Positions 42,194 through 53,919 of a DNA stretch of 64,000 bases are shown here, piece by piece. Under the pieces are notes generated by a model, which was given only the letters and a program-made list of their open reading frames with translations, did no database searches and had not been told where the DNA came from. Source of the DNA: Sacculina carcini (taxonomy: Eukaryota; Arthropoda; Thecostraca; Sacculinidae); assembly GCA_916048095.2 (NCBI GenBank), contig OU696577.1, positions 6,065,440 to 6,129,439 on the forward strand, read 5' to 3'. The position numbers were made by a program, and so were the translations under genes. How positions within the stretch are numbered: the first letter of the stretch is position 1; every line of letters begins with the position of its first letter.

Positions 42194-45100
42194 TGGCCAC
42201 GTCCGGTTGCCTCAAACGTGAGTGCCACCTGTTTGTGACCAACATCTCTGGCCGCAAGTACCTTGTTGACAGTGGTTCAGAGGTGTCATTGTTACCCGTA
42301 GGTCAGAAACACCTCAGCGAGTTGCCTCAACCGAAACTTCGAGCGGTTAACGGCTCTTCCATACCCGTTTACGAGGTTGGTCGCCTAGTCAGCGTCGATC
42401 TGGGCCTGGGTAGAGTCTATTCTTTCAAATTCATCGTCGCGGCTGTACCCACACCGATAATCGGTGCAGACTTCTTGAGGGAATATGGTCTCATGATTGA
42501 CATGCAAGGCCGGCGACTCGTCGACAGTGCGACATTTTTGTCCAATAATTCATCACGTCATGTTGACCATCCGGACCTCACGTGCATAAGTGCCGTTCAA
42601 CGCTCCAATCAAGGTAATGATTTGTTCCGCGACATCCGCCAGTCTAGCGCGTTCGAGAAACTGGCAGTTCCGCCGTCTGGTTTTCCGGTGGTTACTGTTC
42701 CAGGCGTGACGCATCGTATCGTCACACGCGGCAACCCAGTGTTCGCGGGTCCTCGTCGCCTGATGCCTGCCAAACTCGCCGCCGCCAAACGTGAACTCGA
42801 CGAGCTGATCGCACGTGGTATTCTGGTACCGTCGTCGTCTCCTTGGTCAAGCCCTATACACTTGGTCGAGAAGGACGGCGGTACTTCCTTCAGAATGGTG
42901 GGATGTTATGAGCGTCTGAACGCCATAACTGTACCTGACAGGTACCCCGTACCACATATGCAAACGTTTGCCGACCAACTGGCTGGAGCCAAAATATTCA
43001 GCACAATTGACCTACCTCTTGCATTTGCCCAAGTACCGGTGCATGAAGACGATCAAGAAAAGACAGCCATCACGACCCCATTTGGACTTTTCCATTACAC
43101 GAGGATGCCGTTTGGTCTCTGCAACGCGGCTCAGACGTTCCAGAGGCTAATGGACACCGTACTTCGAGGCATGCCACGAGTTTACTGCTACCTGGACGAT
43201 ATTCTCGTGTTCTCGCCAGACGCTGAGACCCATCGCGAGGACCTGCAGGAACTTTTCCGCCGCCTGCTGCTGGCTGGACTGGCCGTGAAGCCAGGGAAGT
43301 GCGTTTTCGGTGCATCCAGCCAGATTCGTAGGCCTCGAGGTGTCAGCCTGCGGCATAGAACCTCTCCCAGACAAAGTCGCCGACTTGCTGGCCATGCAGC
43401 CCCCTCGCGACGCCACGCAATGCAGGCGCTATCTGGAAATGGTCGACCATTTCCATCGGTTCCTACCCAACCTGGCAGCAACTCTCGAACCGCTCCATGC
43501 AGCAGCAAAGCTCAAACGCGAGTTCGTCTGGGGACCCCAGCAAGCAGCAGCTTTTGAGAGCACCAAGTCAGTATTAGCGGCCGTATCCCGTCTCGCGTGT
43601 CCTCTGCACGACGCGCTAACCAAGGTCGTAGCTGACGCATCGGATCGCGCAGTAGGTGCAGTGATCCTGCAGCTGCAGAATCACAAGTGGGTACCACTTG
43701 CGTATCACTCGCGCATACTGACCGGTTCACAGCTAAAGTGGTGTACAGGAGACAAAGAATTGTTTGCCTTGTTCAGCGCCGTGAAACGGTTCAGACACCT
43801 CTTAGAAAGCCGTCCGAATTTACAACTGTGGACTGACCACAAACCGCTGATTCATGCATTCACCAGCTCATCCGAGCGATCAGCTCGCGTTCAGCGCCAA
43901 CTGGCGTACCTCAGCGAATTTTCGACTGACGTCAGGCACATCAAGGGTCGTGACAATGCCGTCTGAGTAATGTCAAAAGCTGCCGAGAATGTCGTCCACC
44001 AGACGCTGCTTTGCGTTCAGTGTCTGAGATACATGCTGAGGCTCAGCAAGGCTTAGACCTTAAAAAGCTTGCCTTAGCACAACAAGGAGCTTCAGATATC
44101 GCCGCTCTCGCCGCTTCTTCCTCGCTTCGTATTGAGCGCCGTGATGTTGAAGGCGTCCCGACTGGTCTTCTAGTGGACGTCTCCACCGGTGTTGACCGCC
44201 CATTTGCACCTGAGGCGTTGCAGCACGAGATCTATCTGCTATTTCACAGCATGCACCATCCCAGCGCGCGAACAACCCGGCGCCTGATCTCGGAACGCTT
44301 TGTGTTTAGTCGCATAAGCTCGAAAGTGTCAGCTTGGGTGAGGAATTGCACCCTCTGTCAACGATGCAAAGTCGGCCGTCACCAACATACGTCGTTGCGC
44401 CGCCCTGCAACACCATCTGGACGTTTCGAGGCGCTTCACGTTGACGTCGTCGGACCACTTCCGGAAGACAGTGGTCATCGCTATTTGTTCACAATAGTGG
44501 ACAGGTACACGCGTTACCCCGAGGCAATACCGATGCCAGAGGCTTCTGCTGCGTCTTGTGCTCGCGCATTACTTGACTGGACGTCTCAGTTTGGTATGTG
44601 CCTGTGCATTACGTCCGAATGTGGCCGACAGTTTGTGTCCGACCTGTGGACCGAGTTTTGTTCCATCCTCGGGGTTCAGCTGAAGACAACTTGCGCCTAT
44701 TCTCCTCAGCAGAATGGTTTAGTAGAGCGTATTCATCGCCAGCTGAAATCCTCTCTTACCGCTGCTCTAGAGAGCAATGTCAACTGGATGGCGGCCCTGC
44801 CCTCGGTTCTGATGGGCATGGGGCGGCGTACAAGCCGGACAGCAATTTATCATCAGCGGAGATGGTGTTTGGCGAAAAAATGCGCCTCCCGGGCCAATTT
44901 TTCTCACAGACTGAGTTGTCACCAGCGAATGAGACAGCTCGACAGCTCGCTACCTCCATGTCCAGACTCCGGCCAACACCGACCGCTTGGCACCGGCGCT
45001 AGGACGCCGACCGTCCGTTTGTGTCGCAGCCGCTGATGACGGCGACACATGTGTTTGTTCGTGTGGATGCTGTGCGTCCACCACTGACTCCCCCTTACCG

Positions 45101-45398
45101 CGGACCGTATGCCGTGCTTCAGCGCGGTGACAAAGCATTCATTTTGGACTTCAACGGACGCCCGGACACAGTCGCCATCGGCCGTTTAAAGCCGGCATTT
45201 TCCGAGAGAAGCCAAACCTGCAGCTCACCACTGCCGCCTTCAGCCCAAACTTCTCAAGGCACCGCCGAGGCAGCTGCGGTTTCCACGTCGGTAACGGAGT
45301 CGCCTGTTCCTGCTGACACTTCGCACATACTCCGGCCTCCCAGAATCGTTTGGTCCAGGCGCGCCAGGCCAATTCGCGCCCCGGTTCGTTTTCAGTAG
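42193..45398 (+). pseudogene. Gypsy-B pol, frameshifted
   Basis: Opens at the ATG that overlaps the gag stop. Protease LVDSGSEVSLLP; RT HLVEKDGGTSFRMV, FSTIDLPLAFAQV, MPFGLCNAAQTFQR, CYLDDILVFS. A frameshift near 43320 moves to a frame holding FVGLEVSACG, RNase H (VVADASDRAVGAVI, TDHKPLIHAF) and GRDNAV, then a stop at 43964-43966. The integrase (44011-45036) has HPSARTTRRLI to CTLCQR, HVDVVGPL and NGLVERIHRQ. The second acidic site reads TSECGRQF, with glutamate where aspartate is expected. Another shift near 44830 separates the C-terminal part ending at 45398. Confidence 0.82.
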
Positions 45399-45424
45399 TC
45401 GGTGCTCCGCACCTGGGGGGGAAC

Positions 45425-45559
45425 TGTGGCCTCCGCGCCACCATTGTATTTTATATTCATTTGTATATGCGTTGTTTCACTTGTGGTTTCCGACATATGT
45501 TATCTAGTCAGTCGATCAATACACGTTACGTGTTATTATCTTTTGTAGGCGTTCCTACA
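45425..45559 (+). repeat. Gypsy-B 3' LTR
   Basis: 135 bp, preceded by cctgggggggaac. Confidence 0.87.
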
Positions 45560-45970
45560 GGGATAACAAGTTGATATTAGATAAAGTCACGTAACCTGCT
45601 ACTTTATGCCTCCATGATTCGAATTCGCGCAACGATGCTCCGCTATGCAATATAGGAACCGGAATATTGGATGAAGGCAATTTCGGTGTGGTACGTGATT
45701 CATCGACTGTATGTTGAGACGAATTTTGTGTTTCGGTTCTCATCATTTGCTCTATTAAACTCGTCATTATTTGAGTTTGACGGGCTTCTCGTTCTGAACT
45801 CGCTTGCATTTGCCTTGAAACTACCTCAAGTAGTTTTTCAATCTGTTTTTCCATTGTTAGTCCAATTTCGTAATGACAATATTCGATAAGTCAGTATTTA
45901 CACCTCCAGATTATCTTTAACTGAAAGGGAAATTTCTAACACTGACCATCACATCCTGTCGGCTGCGCCA

Positions 45971-46100
45971 TGTAATAAACACACACACAAGAGACAACGA
46001 GCACTAACTGTGTATTCAACGCCCTGTCCATCCTGGTTACATAATCCCACGCTAGGGGGCACTACAAGTATGGACTAAGACACAGGACCATATTACCACA
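45971..46100 (-). repeat. Gypsy-A 5' LTR
   Basis: 130 bp; its minus-strand end tgttta..ttaca joins directly to the TGGCGCAGCCGAC primer-binding site. Confidence 0.85.
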
Positions 46101-46186
46101 TGCAGGAATTTCTCAGCTACTTGTTGTTGTTGCTGATTACTGCACATAGCACTAGTTAGGCTCAAGTGCAGAGGTTTGGGTAGTCT

Positions 46187-47089
46187 TGTAGCCACACACA
46201 TCAATTCTGTTCCATGTATGTCAGATGTGTACACTGTTTTATTGTATTTGCATTTGCCAATTATATCACTGTCACTGTATTACCGCGAGTGTCATTACGT
46301 TTTAATTCCGTTATATAACAATTCCGTTATATAACAATTATGTGTGCACGGTGTTTGTATATGCTTTTGATTGTTATTGCTGTTTTATTTATCGCAAAAT
46401 GTTAGACGCGCATGCGCGTCAGACAAACACACACGCATACACATACACATTCATCATGTTGCACACGGTAGCAGTGACGTCACGTGTAACACCACACCGT
46501 ACGGTTACAACGTGCGGTATATAAAGCGTGCACTTTCGGCAATAAAGGTCTCTTTCACGTCGTCGGCTCTGGTTTGACTGGTCTCCACGGTACCGCTCCC
46601 GCTCCCTGTAAAATTAGCGAGTTAACCTACGCAATATACATCTCGGTCTTTTTAAAGACCACATCGCCCTCACAGCGTTTTGCCAAGGATAGATTGTGCT
46701 CTGCCGCCTGCCTTGGACTGAATACCGTAGCCGGTTATTCCTCCGAGACAGACACCCATAGTGGTGGGCTTGAGCACATTTGATTCTGAGGCATCAGACG
46801 TTCGCTTTAAACCGTCGAGTCTGGCTAGTGTCACTTAGCGGTGCACTCCCAGCTCGGACGTCTCTTAGCAAGACGGAAGGTTTTTATACCGAGCGTCGCG
46901 CTGTAGGGTAGTCGATTTCGGGTCGACAGACAGTGCACAGCCTGTCGTTCCAGTGCGCTGCAGTTGGCGTTAGTGAGTGACTGGGTCTCACACCCTCCGT
47001 CACTCGTACACTACGCCACTGGTTCACGGCACACCTGCTGCCACAGCCACTGGGACTGATCGCTAGCGGCATCATGCCCATCAGCGACA
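46187..47089 (+). repeat. Gypsy-M 5' LTR
   Basis: 903 bp with a TATA box and a polyadenylation-type hexamer near 46.5 kb. The gag start codon lies inside its last 16 bases. Chance ORFs in it recur exactly in the 3' LTR. Confidence 0.92.
46518..46546 (+). promoter_or_regulatory. Gypsy-M LTR core promoter: TATATAAA box and AATAAA
   Basis: TATATAAA at 46518-46525 is followed by AATAAA at 46541-46546. In a gypsy LTR the first would place transcription start about 25-30 bp downstream and the second would serve the 3' LTR copy (about 51613-51641). Position and spacing are seen; function is inferred. Confidence 0.55.
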
Positions 47090-48024
47090 CTGGTGACCCC
47101 GTGCAGAGCACGGCAGCGCATGGCGCTCAGCCTCATGGCTCCGAGCAAGCGGTACCCAGACCCAGCACCACATTCCGACTGCCAGTGTTCCTACCGGAGG
47201 ATCCTGAAGTCTGGTTGGTACAAGTGGAGTGTGCGTTTGATGTGGCCTGCATCGAGAGCGACGAGACGCGCTTCAAACTTGTTGTGGCAAACCTGCCGCC
47301 ACACATCGCCACGCAATTGAAGGACGTGCTACGTGGACCCAAATCGTTCGCTGTTTTGAGCACCGCCCTGCAGGAACGGCTCGCGCAGTCAAACGCCAGT
47401 CGACTGGATGCGTTACTGTCCAACCAACAACTGGGCGACCAGAAGCCCACCGCCCTACTGCGCTCTATGCGGCATGAGCTACGTTCAGCTGGCGATGTTC
47501 CTGCAGACACAGGCCTTCTCCGCACACTGTTTCTTCAGCGCTTACCACAGGAAGCACGTGCTGCTCTGGCATTACTGCCAGCTTCTAGCACACTGGACGA
47601 GCTCGCCGGCGCCGCCGATCGATACCTGGAGGCCAGCGGTCTTTCATCTCGACCCACAGCAGCTCAGCACGTCACGGCCATCCAGCAGCAGCACCCACCT
47701 GCTTTGGAGCAAGTGCTTTCTACACTCGTGGAAGCAGTGCAACGACTGGAGACGTCCAACAAGGAGCTACGCACAGCGCTGCATGACCGCCCGACGTCAC
47801 GTGATCGGCAGCAGTCCGTCGCGTACAACAATCTCCGGCGATCACCGTCACCACGACCTACACGGCATCGTCAATCCTTCAGTAGAGGTGAGACGCACCA
47901 CAGTGCATCACGCTCACCACAACAGCCAGCACATTCACAGCGGCGGCGGATCTGCCATTACCACGCGCGCTTCGGTGCCGATGCTCGTAAATGCTCACCT
48001 CCGTGCTCATGGGCGTTAAACTGA
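47074..48024 (+). CDS. Gypsy-M gag
   Basis: 316 residues. It starts at [10 protein letters not shown], whose ATG lies within the 5' LTR, so the primer-binding site is itself translated. The capsid region has [54 protein letters not shown] and [17 protein letters not shown]. An Arg/Ser-rich stretch follows, then the variant knuckle [18 protein letters not shown]. The end is TTA-AAC-TGA at 48016-48024. There is no canonical CCHC; this form is shared with Gypsy-B and the 24.8-kb fragment. A later start is possible, but the next in-frame ATG lies well inside the capsid region. Confidence 0.88.
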   Translation: MPISDTGDPVQSTAAHGAQPHGSEQAVPRPSTTFRLPVFLPEDPEVWLVQVECAFDVACIESDETRFKLVVANLPPHIATQLKDVLRGPKSFAVLSTALQERLAQSNASRLDALLSNQQLGDQKPTALLRSMRHELRSAGDVPADTGLLRTLFLQRLPQEARAALALLPASSTLDELAGAADRYLEASGLSSRPTAAQHVTAIQQQHPPALEQVLSTLVEAVQRLETSNKELRTALHDRPTSRDRQQSVAYNNLRRSPSPRPTRHRQSFSRGETHHSASRSPQQPAHSQRRRICHYHARFGADARKCSPPCSWALN

Positions 48025-51000
48025 AGAGCCCCCAGCACGTGGCGCAGTGTTTGGGAGGCAATGCAAGGTTAGTGCCATTATTGTTCGTGAGTGATAGGGC
48101 AACACATGAAAAATATCTCATAGACACTGGTGCACAAGTGAGTGTCTTGCCATACAAAAGCAACAAACATTGCTTTTCACGCACCGCAAATCAGACACGA
48201 CTACGAGCCGCCAACGGGTCTGCCATTGAGATGTACGGCACCAGACACCGCACCGTTACCTTCGGCAACGGCGCAACGTGTCCGTGGACATTTCTGGTCG
48301 CTGACGTAAATATGCCTATTATCGGCGCGGATTTTCTGCGAGCACACAGATTGGTCGTGGACATCAACCAGCAACGGCTACTACGAGATGGCGTCGTCCT
48401 GAATACGGGCTCGATTCTACAGCTGACAGCACCCGGCATTCAGGTAATTTCAATGCCGCGCACCGCCTACCAACACGTCCTGGACGAGTTTACAGACCTG
48501 ACAGCTCCTCCCACTGCGCCGTCACAGGTGAAACATTCAGTCACACACCACATCGTGACCACCGGCCAGCCAGTGTTCTTCAGGCCCAGACGTCTGCCAC
48601 AGGGTCGCGATGTCATTGCCAGACGCGAATTCGACAAGATGTTGAAACTCGGCATCATACGCCCATCGTCCAGCAACTGGGCATCACCACTGCATCTCGT
48701 GCCGAAGAAAACACCAGGTGAGTGGCGCCCATGCGGCGATTACCGTGGGTTGAACGCACGCACAGTGCCTGACAGGTACCCACTGCCGTACCTCAGAGAT
48801 TTTTCAACGCACCTGCACGGCTGCACGTTATTTTCTACGCTGGATTTGGTACGCGCTTACAATCAGATTCCTGTCGAACAGGCGGACATTCCAAAAACCG
48901 CAATAACAACGCCGTTTGGGCTTTACGAAATGGTGCGTATGCCATTTGGCCTTCGCAACGCGGGACAAACTTTTCAACGGTTCATCGACGAGGTGTTGCG
49001 CGGAGTTCCTCATTGTTTTGCATACCTGGATGATATTTTACTGGCCAGCCCGTCCGAAACACATCATGAGAACCTCCTGCGAACCGTTTTCACTCGACTT
49101 CAACAGTACGGCATCGTCGTAAACAAGGACAAGTGCGTACTCGGTGCCAAACGCGTCAAGTTCCTGGGACACATGGTAGACTCTGGCGGTGTCCACCCAC
49201 TTCCTGAGAGAGTGGACGCCATACGTCACTACCCATTGCCATCCAGCCAGTCCGGACTACGACGCTTCTTGGGTATGGTAGCGTACTACCACAGATTCAT
49301 TCCGAACGCCGCCCATATGCTTCAGCCCCTCCATGCGCTCATCACACACCGCGCCAAACGCTCCAGAGCTGCCGTCGCCTGGACTGTGTCAACACAAGAT
49401 GCGTTCGAAACGATCAAACACACGTTGTCACAAGCAACTCAGCTCGCCCATCAACGGCCTGGTGCTCCGCTCAGCATCGTAGTGGACGCATCAGACACTG
49501 GCGTAGGAGCAGTGTTGCAGCAAGAAGTCAACCATCAGTGGCAACCGCTGTCATATTTCTCAAAGTCACTCGACAAAACGCAGCGCAAGTACAGCACCTT
49601 TGGACGTGAGCTTCTCGGTGTGTACCTGGCAGTGAAACACTTCCGACATATAATCGAAGGGCAGCACCCCTGTGTATTCACCGACCACAAGCCGCTCGTG
49701 AGTGCACTCGGTGCCGCATCCGATCGTCATTCTCCCCGTGAGCTGAGACATCTTGACTTCATCAGCCAATTCATCGGAGACATTCGGCATATTCCTGGCA
49801 AGGACAACGCAGCTGCTGACGCTCTATCGCGTACTGTGACTATGCTGACACAACCAAGCGTACCCATTGACGATTTCACCGCACTCGCGCACGCTCAAGT
49901 GGAGGATCCGTCCATAGAGGAAATCCGTCGTTCACCTGGCTCACTGAAGCTCAAGGACGTCAAATTGACAGACGACACTACACTGCTGTGTGACAAATCG
50001 ACCGGATCTTCGCGTCCAGTATTACCGGTGGCATTGAGGCAACCTTACACGAAGTTTCTCCACGACATTTCTCACCCGGGTGTCGACGCCACTGTGAAGT
50101 TGGTGAGCAAGCGTTTCGCATGGCCCAATATGGATAGAGAAGTGAGACACATTGCTAGAGCTTGCATCCAGTGCCAGAAAAACAAAGTGACTCGTCACAC
50201 CAAATCACCAATCGGAACATTTGACGCACCAAAAGAACGCTTCGACCACATCCATGTTGACCTCGTGGGTCCTCTACCCCCGTCTCGTGGTTGTTCTTAC
50301 ATCTTCACTTGTGTCGACCGTTTCACTCGATGGCCGGAAGCCATCCCCATTCCAGATTCACGCACCGAGACAGTCGCACGTGCGTTCATCAGCAGCTGGA
50401 TCGCGAGGTACGGCGTGCCAACCACCATCACAAGTGACCGCGGTGCTCAATTCGAGTCGGCGTTGTGGAGTGACATGCAGCGCATGCTTGGTTGTCAACG
50501 AAAGCGCACAACCAGCTTCCATCCGGCCTGCAACGGCATGGTGGAACGGCTGCACCGGCAGCTGAAAACGGGCCTGAGGGCTCACGATCTCACCTCCTGG
50601 ACAGACGCTCTGCCTCTGGTTCTGCTAGGCATCCGAGCCACGCACAAACCGGACATCGGTGCCACAGCAGCGGAGCTCGTGTACGGCTCTACGGTGAGAT
50701 TACCCGGAGAGTTCTTTCACTCTTCAGCACCGGCTTCTGACCCGTCTTCGTACGTGAACAGACTGCGACGTCATATGGCGAAACTTAGGCCAACTCTGCC
50801 ACGTCCGGTTCAGCAGCGTTCATACGTTCCCAGTGCCCTGTCAACGTGCACTCACGTTTTCGTGCGCAAAGATGGTCATCGCTATCCCCTGGAGAGTCGG
50901 TACGACGGTCCCTTCTTGGTGAAGGCCAGGACTGGCAAGACCATTACCATCATGCGACGCAGCAAAGACGACGTCATCTCTATTGATCGCTGCAAACCGG

Positions 51001-51281
51001 CATTTGTCGAAATAGCTGAAGAACGTGTTGCTTCATCGCCGATCATAAACGACTCCACGTCAACAGAACCTGACACTACCGAGTTGTTTGTCAGAACCGA
51101 CGCGCCTGTTCACCGGACATCTGAGTGCACAGACAGCAGCACGCACAGAACTTCACAGCACACACACCCACCGGTGGTTACAAGTAAGTCGTGCATCAGA
51201 ACACGCAGTGGACGCATTGTACGTGCCCCACAGAGATATCGACATGTCGCCTTTGTACTCGACAGTCTAGGGAGGGGGTAG
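47991..51281 (+). CDS. Gypsy-M pol polyprotein
   Basis: The open frame of 1096 residues overlaps gag by 34 bp at -1 and is probably expressed by frameshifting near 48015. Protease: [13 protein letters not shown] (residues about 42-54). [61 protein letters not shown]. RNase [38 protein letters not shown] and a [13 protein letters not shown] end. Integrase: [14 protein letters not shown] to CIQCQK (H2C2), [30 protein letters not shown] (D-D-E complete), then a C-terminal region ending near the purine tract. No stop, frameshift or active-site change is visible. Confidence 0.92.
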   Translation: MLTSVLMGVKLKSPQHVAQCLGGNARLVPLLFVSDRATHEKYLIDTGAQVSVLPYKSNKHCFSRTANQTRLRAANGSAIEMYGTRHRTVTFGNGATCPWTFLVADVNMPIIGADFLRAHRLVVDINQQRLLRDGVVLNTGSILQLTAPGIQVISMPRTAYQHVLDEFTDLTAPPTAPSQVKHSVTHHIVTTGQPVFFRPRRLPQGRDVIARREFDKMLKLGIIRPSSSNWASPLHLVPKKTPGEWRPCGDYRGLNARTVPDRYPLPYLRDFSTHLHGCTLFSTLDLVRAYNQIPVEQADIPKTAITTPFGLYEMVRMPFGLRNAGQTFQRFIDEVLRGVPHCFAYLDDILLASPSETHHENLLRTVFTRLQQYGIVVNKDKCVLGAKRVKFLGHMVDSGGVHPLPERVDAIRHYPLPSSQSGLRRFLGMVAYYHRFIPNAAHMLQPLHALITHRAKRSRAAVAWTVSTQDAFETIKHTLSQATQLAHQRPGAPLSIVVDASDTGVGAVLQQEVNHQWQPLSYFSKSLDKTQRKYSTFGRELLGVYLAVKHFRHIIEGQHPCVFTDHKPLVSALGAASDRHSPRELRHLDFISQFIGDIRHIPGKDNAAADALSRTVTMLTQPSVPIDDFTALAHAQVEDPSIEEIRRSPGSLKLKDVKLTDDTTLLCDKSTGSSRPVLPVALRQPYTKFLHDISHPGVDATVKLVSKRFAWPNMDREVRHIARACIQCQKNKVTRHTKSPIGTFDAPKERFDHIHVDLVGPLPPSRGCSYIFTCVDRFTRWPEAIPIPDSRTETVARAFISSWIARYGVPTTITSDRGAQFESALWSDMQRMLGCQRKRTTSFHPACNGMVERLHRQLKTGLRAHDLTSWTDALPLVLLGIRATHKPDIGATAAELVYGSTVRLPGEFFHSSAPASDPSSYVNRLRRHMAKLRPTLPRPVQQRSYVPSALSTCTHVFVRKDGHRYPLESRYDGPFLVKARTGKTITIMRRSKDDVISIDRCKPAFVEIAEERVASSPIINDSTSTEPDTTELFVRTDAPVHRTSECTDSSTHRTSQHTHPPVVTSKSCIRTRSGRIVRAPQRYRHVAFVLDSLGRG

Positions 51282-52184
51282 TGTAGCCACACACATCAAT
51301 TCTGTTCCATGTATGTCAGATGTGTACACTGTTTTATTGTATTTGCATTTGCCAATTATATCACTGTCACTGTATTACCGCGAGTGTCATTACGTTTTAA
51401 TTCCGTTATATAACAATTCCGTTATATAACAATTATGTGTGCACGGTGTTTGTATATGCTTTTGATTGTTATTGCTGTTTTATTTATCGCAAAATGTTAG
51501 ACGCGCATGCGCGTCAGACAAACACACACGCATACACATACACATTCATCATGTTGCACACGGTAGCAGTGACGTCACGTGTAACACCACACCGTACGGT
51601 TACAACGTGCGGTATATAAAGCGTGCACTTTCGGCAATAAAGGTCTCTTTCACGTCGTCGGCTCTGGTTTGACTGGTCTCCACGGTACCGCTCCCGCTCC
51701 CTGTAAAATTAGCGAGTTAACCTACGCAATATACATCTCGGTCTTTTTAAAGACCACATCGCCCTCACAGCGTTTTGCCAAGGATAGATTGTGCTCTGCC
51801 GCCTGCCTTGGACTGAATACCGTAGCCGGTTATTCCTCCGAGACAGACACCCATAGTGGTGGGCTTGAGCACATTTGATTCTGAGGCATCAGACGTTCGC
51901 TTTAAACCGTCGAGTCTGGCTAGTGTCACTTAGCGGTGCACTCCCAGCTCGGACGTCTCTTAGCAAGACGGAAGGTTTTTATACCGAGCGTCGCGCTGTA
52001 GGGTAGTCGATTTCGGGTCGACAGACAGTGCACAGCCTGTCGTTCCAGTGCGCTGCAGTTGGCGTTAGTGAGTGACTGGGTCTCACACCCTCCGTCACTC
52101 GTACACTACGCCACTGGTTCACGGCACACCTGCTGCCACAGCCACTGGGACTGATCGCTAGCGGCATCATGCCCATCAGCGACA
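51282..52184 (+). repeat. Gypsy-M 3' LTR
   Basis: 903 bp, indistinguishable by eye from 46187-47089. Confidence 0.92.
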
Positions 52185-52189
52185 GTCTA

Positions 52190-52680
52190 TTGACTACCTT
52201 TCGACTGAACATGTTCGGGGAATATTACTCTATGGGATCTCCATTACAGTATTAGCAGTATTTGTTTCGTCGTCTTGTTTTTGGTAGTAGGGCATACTCT
52301 TTCACAAGATGTGACACGTTGGGAATATTTGTATATTCGGTAGTGTGGATATAAGAGGCTAGAGTAGTTTGATCAGAGAACACGCTGTAAGGAATTTAAA
52401 TAGGTTGGGGAGTGAGCTCGGTTCATATAGAATCAGGTGCATGTTCAACGAGTGGTCGTCACTGGAGCTATTTATCATTGGTATATGTTGTCGTCGTTGT
52501 CTTCTGTACCTCGCACAGTGCAGTAGAATGTGCTCGACAGTGAGGTCACTTCCACATCGGGGGCTAGTAGGACGGGGTTCACGGTCCAGTAGAAAATCGT
52601 GCGTAAGCCTAGTGTGTCCCCTAGTGTTCTCAGCTACATGCTCCGCATCTGGCGGGGGAATGTAGCGCCTGAGTCGTCTT
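52190..52680 (-). pseudogene. LINE ORF2 C-terminal relic
   Basis: Minus strand reads HTRLTHDFLLDREP, then CGSDLTVEHILLHCARY, the C-terminal zinc-knuckle pattern of Jockey/I-type LINEs, then a drifting tail (LILYELSSLPNLFKFL). Stops occur on both sides. It differs from the LINE copies at 25.7 and 63.6 kb. Confidence 0.6.
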
Positions 52681-52684
52681 TATT

Positions 52685-53919
52685 TTTTAATATTCTCTTT
52701 AGTCTTATATCGCGCATTATTCGCAATTGTTTAATATTCATTTGTTTCCTTTTCCTCGTTTTTCCAGCATTAATTCCTTCCCACCCAGAACATTATTATT
52801 CTTGTGGGGCCGAATTTGAATCTCTTGTTATCAATGTAGGTGTCGCTGCAGGGTTTCCGGGGCATACATTGTTTATATTGTTGTTAAGTTTGTGATCTCA
52901 ATTATCTTTCTAATCTCCTATGGTTTATTCAATTTATCGCTGTATTATTCATTTCATGATGTTGTCTGCTATGCTCCTTGTGTTTTGCGCTGCTCAAATT
53001 GTTCCTTTATTCTACTGTGTAGTGTAGAGGTGATGTTGAGGTAATCGCATGCGCAACTGGAATGCGTCGTTCATCTGCATTGTAATAATTGTCAATTGTT
53101 TAGCCAGTGCTCATTTTTATAGTCAAGAGCGTAGATACTGGGGTATGAGGTTATATATTCTCCTACAAATTGGCTGGTGGTATGAATATACAATTATATT
53201 CGCCGAGAGTTTTGCCGAGCTCAGTTCTTTGTTAATATTGTGATCAAAGTCAGCATAGCAAAACAATGTTACACGGCTAGTGTGTGTATGCAATTATGTA
53301 AATACGCATTTCATTGAGGGGTGTATTGTAATTTACTGGACCGAAAATGGTTTGTTGTCCATTACAATTGGCCATCCTTGAGCGCTAATGCAAGAAGGGT
53401 GTCATCCCCGAACCTCAACACAAATCTACGCCCTTGTTCATAACAATGGACTTCCACGATTCGTTTCTCACATGTGAAACTGTATTATAATTTATGGGTC
53501 TATAAATATTTGTTTAGCATGTTTACACCGGGTATTTTATATTGTCGTATATTTTTATATGTTTAACCAGGGAACAGCGTAATATAATTGGTTGGGTAAT
53601 TGTACATTAACCACAGAAGTGGTACATAGGCTGTGTAAGGGACAACAGCAGGGCGTGTCAGTCTTAACAGGTGGATGCACGACTGAAACGCCAATCATTA
53701 ATGTATGTGCTCGTTTGCTTGATAATCGTGCTAATATAATAAGCGTCTTAGGTCTATGGGCTTCCAATCGTGCTTGTTTGGTGTCCATTAACATTTGGTA
53801 CGCGAATGAGCCAGTATTGGCATTTGACAGTGTTCTTGTTTGATTCATGTTAAGCGAGGGTAATTCTTTCAACGTTGCTTGCTGTGTGTTTCAGTCAGTG
53901 ACTTTTATTCTGCGTATTC
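52685..53919. other. AT-rich 5' flank of TOLLIP
   Basis: No gene recognised. The last part should hold the TOLLIP promoter and 5' UTR. A splice-acceptor-like tgtttcag at 53888-53894 lies 25 bp before the ATG, so a non-coding first exon further left is possible. Confidence 0.4.

Larger units (their letters stand above)
41190..45559 (+). mobile_element. Gypsy-B: compact Mag-type gypsy element inserted in Gypsy-A gag
   Basis: The LTRs are short: 41190-41325 (136 bp) and 45425-45559 (135 bp), TGTGGCC...CCTACA, differing by about one substitution and one indel. The TSD is ggga (41186-41189 and 45560-45563). The primer-binding site TGGTGACCCCGAACG starts at 41328 and a G-rich purine tract precedes the 3' LTR. 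Gag and pol are present but pol is frameshifted. Confidence 0.88.
40020..45854 (-). pseudogene. Gypsy-A gag-protease, split by Gypsy-B
   Basis: The frame starts at the ATG complementary to 45852-45854 (MEKQIEKLLEV). It runs to 45564, is cut by Gypsy-B, and resumes at 41189 in the same codon phase, to the TAA at 40020-40022. The capsid-like part includes SMLDEDWVRISRF, DRREFFSRNQQDGESFDEFL and LRDKIVMGIRDEDALQ. Two knuckles (CNRCGRRHGNSEC and CHNCAQIGHFARVC) precede the protease signature CLATDTGSDVTII. Apart from the insertion no stop is present in this part. The RT begins in the same frame after the 40020 stop. Confidence 0.82.
36816..46100 (-). mobile_element. Gypsy-A: Ty3/gypsy element, interrupted by Gypsy-B
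   Basis: The LTRs are 36816-36943 (3') and 45971-46100 (5'), about 130 bp with TG...CA ends. The TSD is tgcag (36811-36815 and 46101-46105). The primer-binding site TGGCGCAGCCGAC (minus strand, 45958-45970) abuts the 5' LTR, and a purine tract (minus, cttggagaggag) abuts the 3' LTR. Gypsy-B sits inside gag with its own TSD ggga. The internal order gag-protease-RT-RNase H-integrase is complete but mutated. Confidence 0.85.
46187..52184 (+). mobile_element. Gypsy-M: intact-looking Mag-type gypsy retrotransposon
   Basis: 5998 bp. The LTRs 46187-47089 and 51282-52184 are both 903 bp and look identical by eye, TGTAGCC...GCGACA. The TSD is gtct (46183-46186 and 52185-52188). The primer-binding site TGGTGACCCCGTG begins at 47091 and the purine tract agggagggggtag lies at 51269-51281. 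Gag and pol are both open and in a -1 relation. All the usual parts are present, so this is the best candidate in the window for a recently active element. Confidence 0.93.

Noticed and set aside
46342..46783. Small ORFs at 46342-46783 repeated exactly at 51437-51878
   Set aside because: They are inside the Gypsy-M LTRs and have no recognisable domain. Exact repetition reflects LTR identity, not gene duplication.
53592..53872. ORFs of 83 and 105 codons just upstream of TOLLIP
   Set aside because: They overlap on opposite strands in AT-rich flank, have no motifs, and lack support for either strand.
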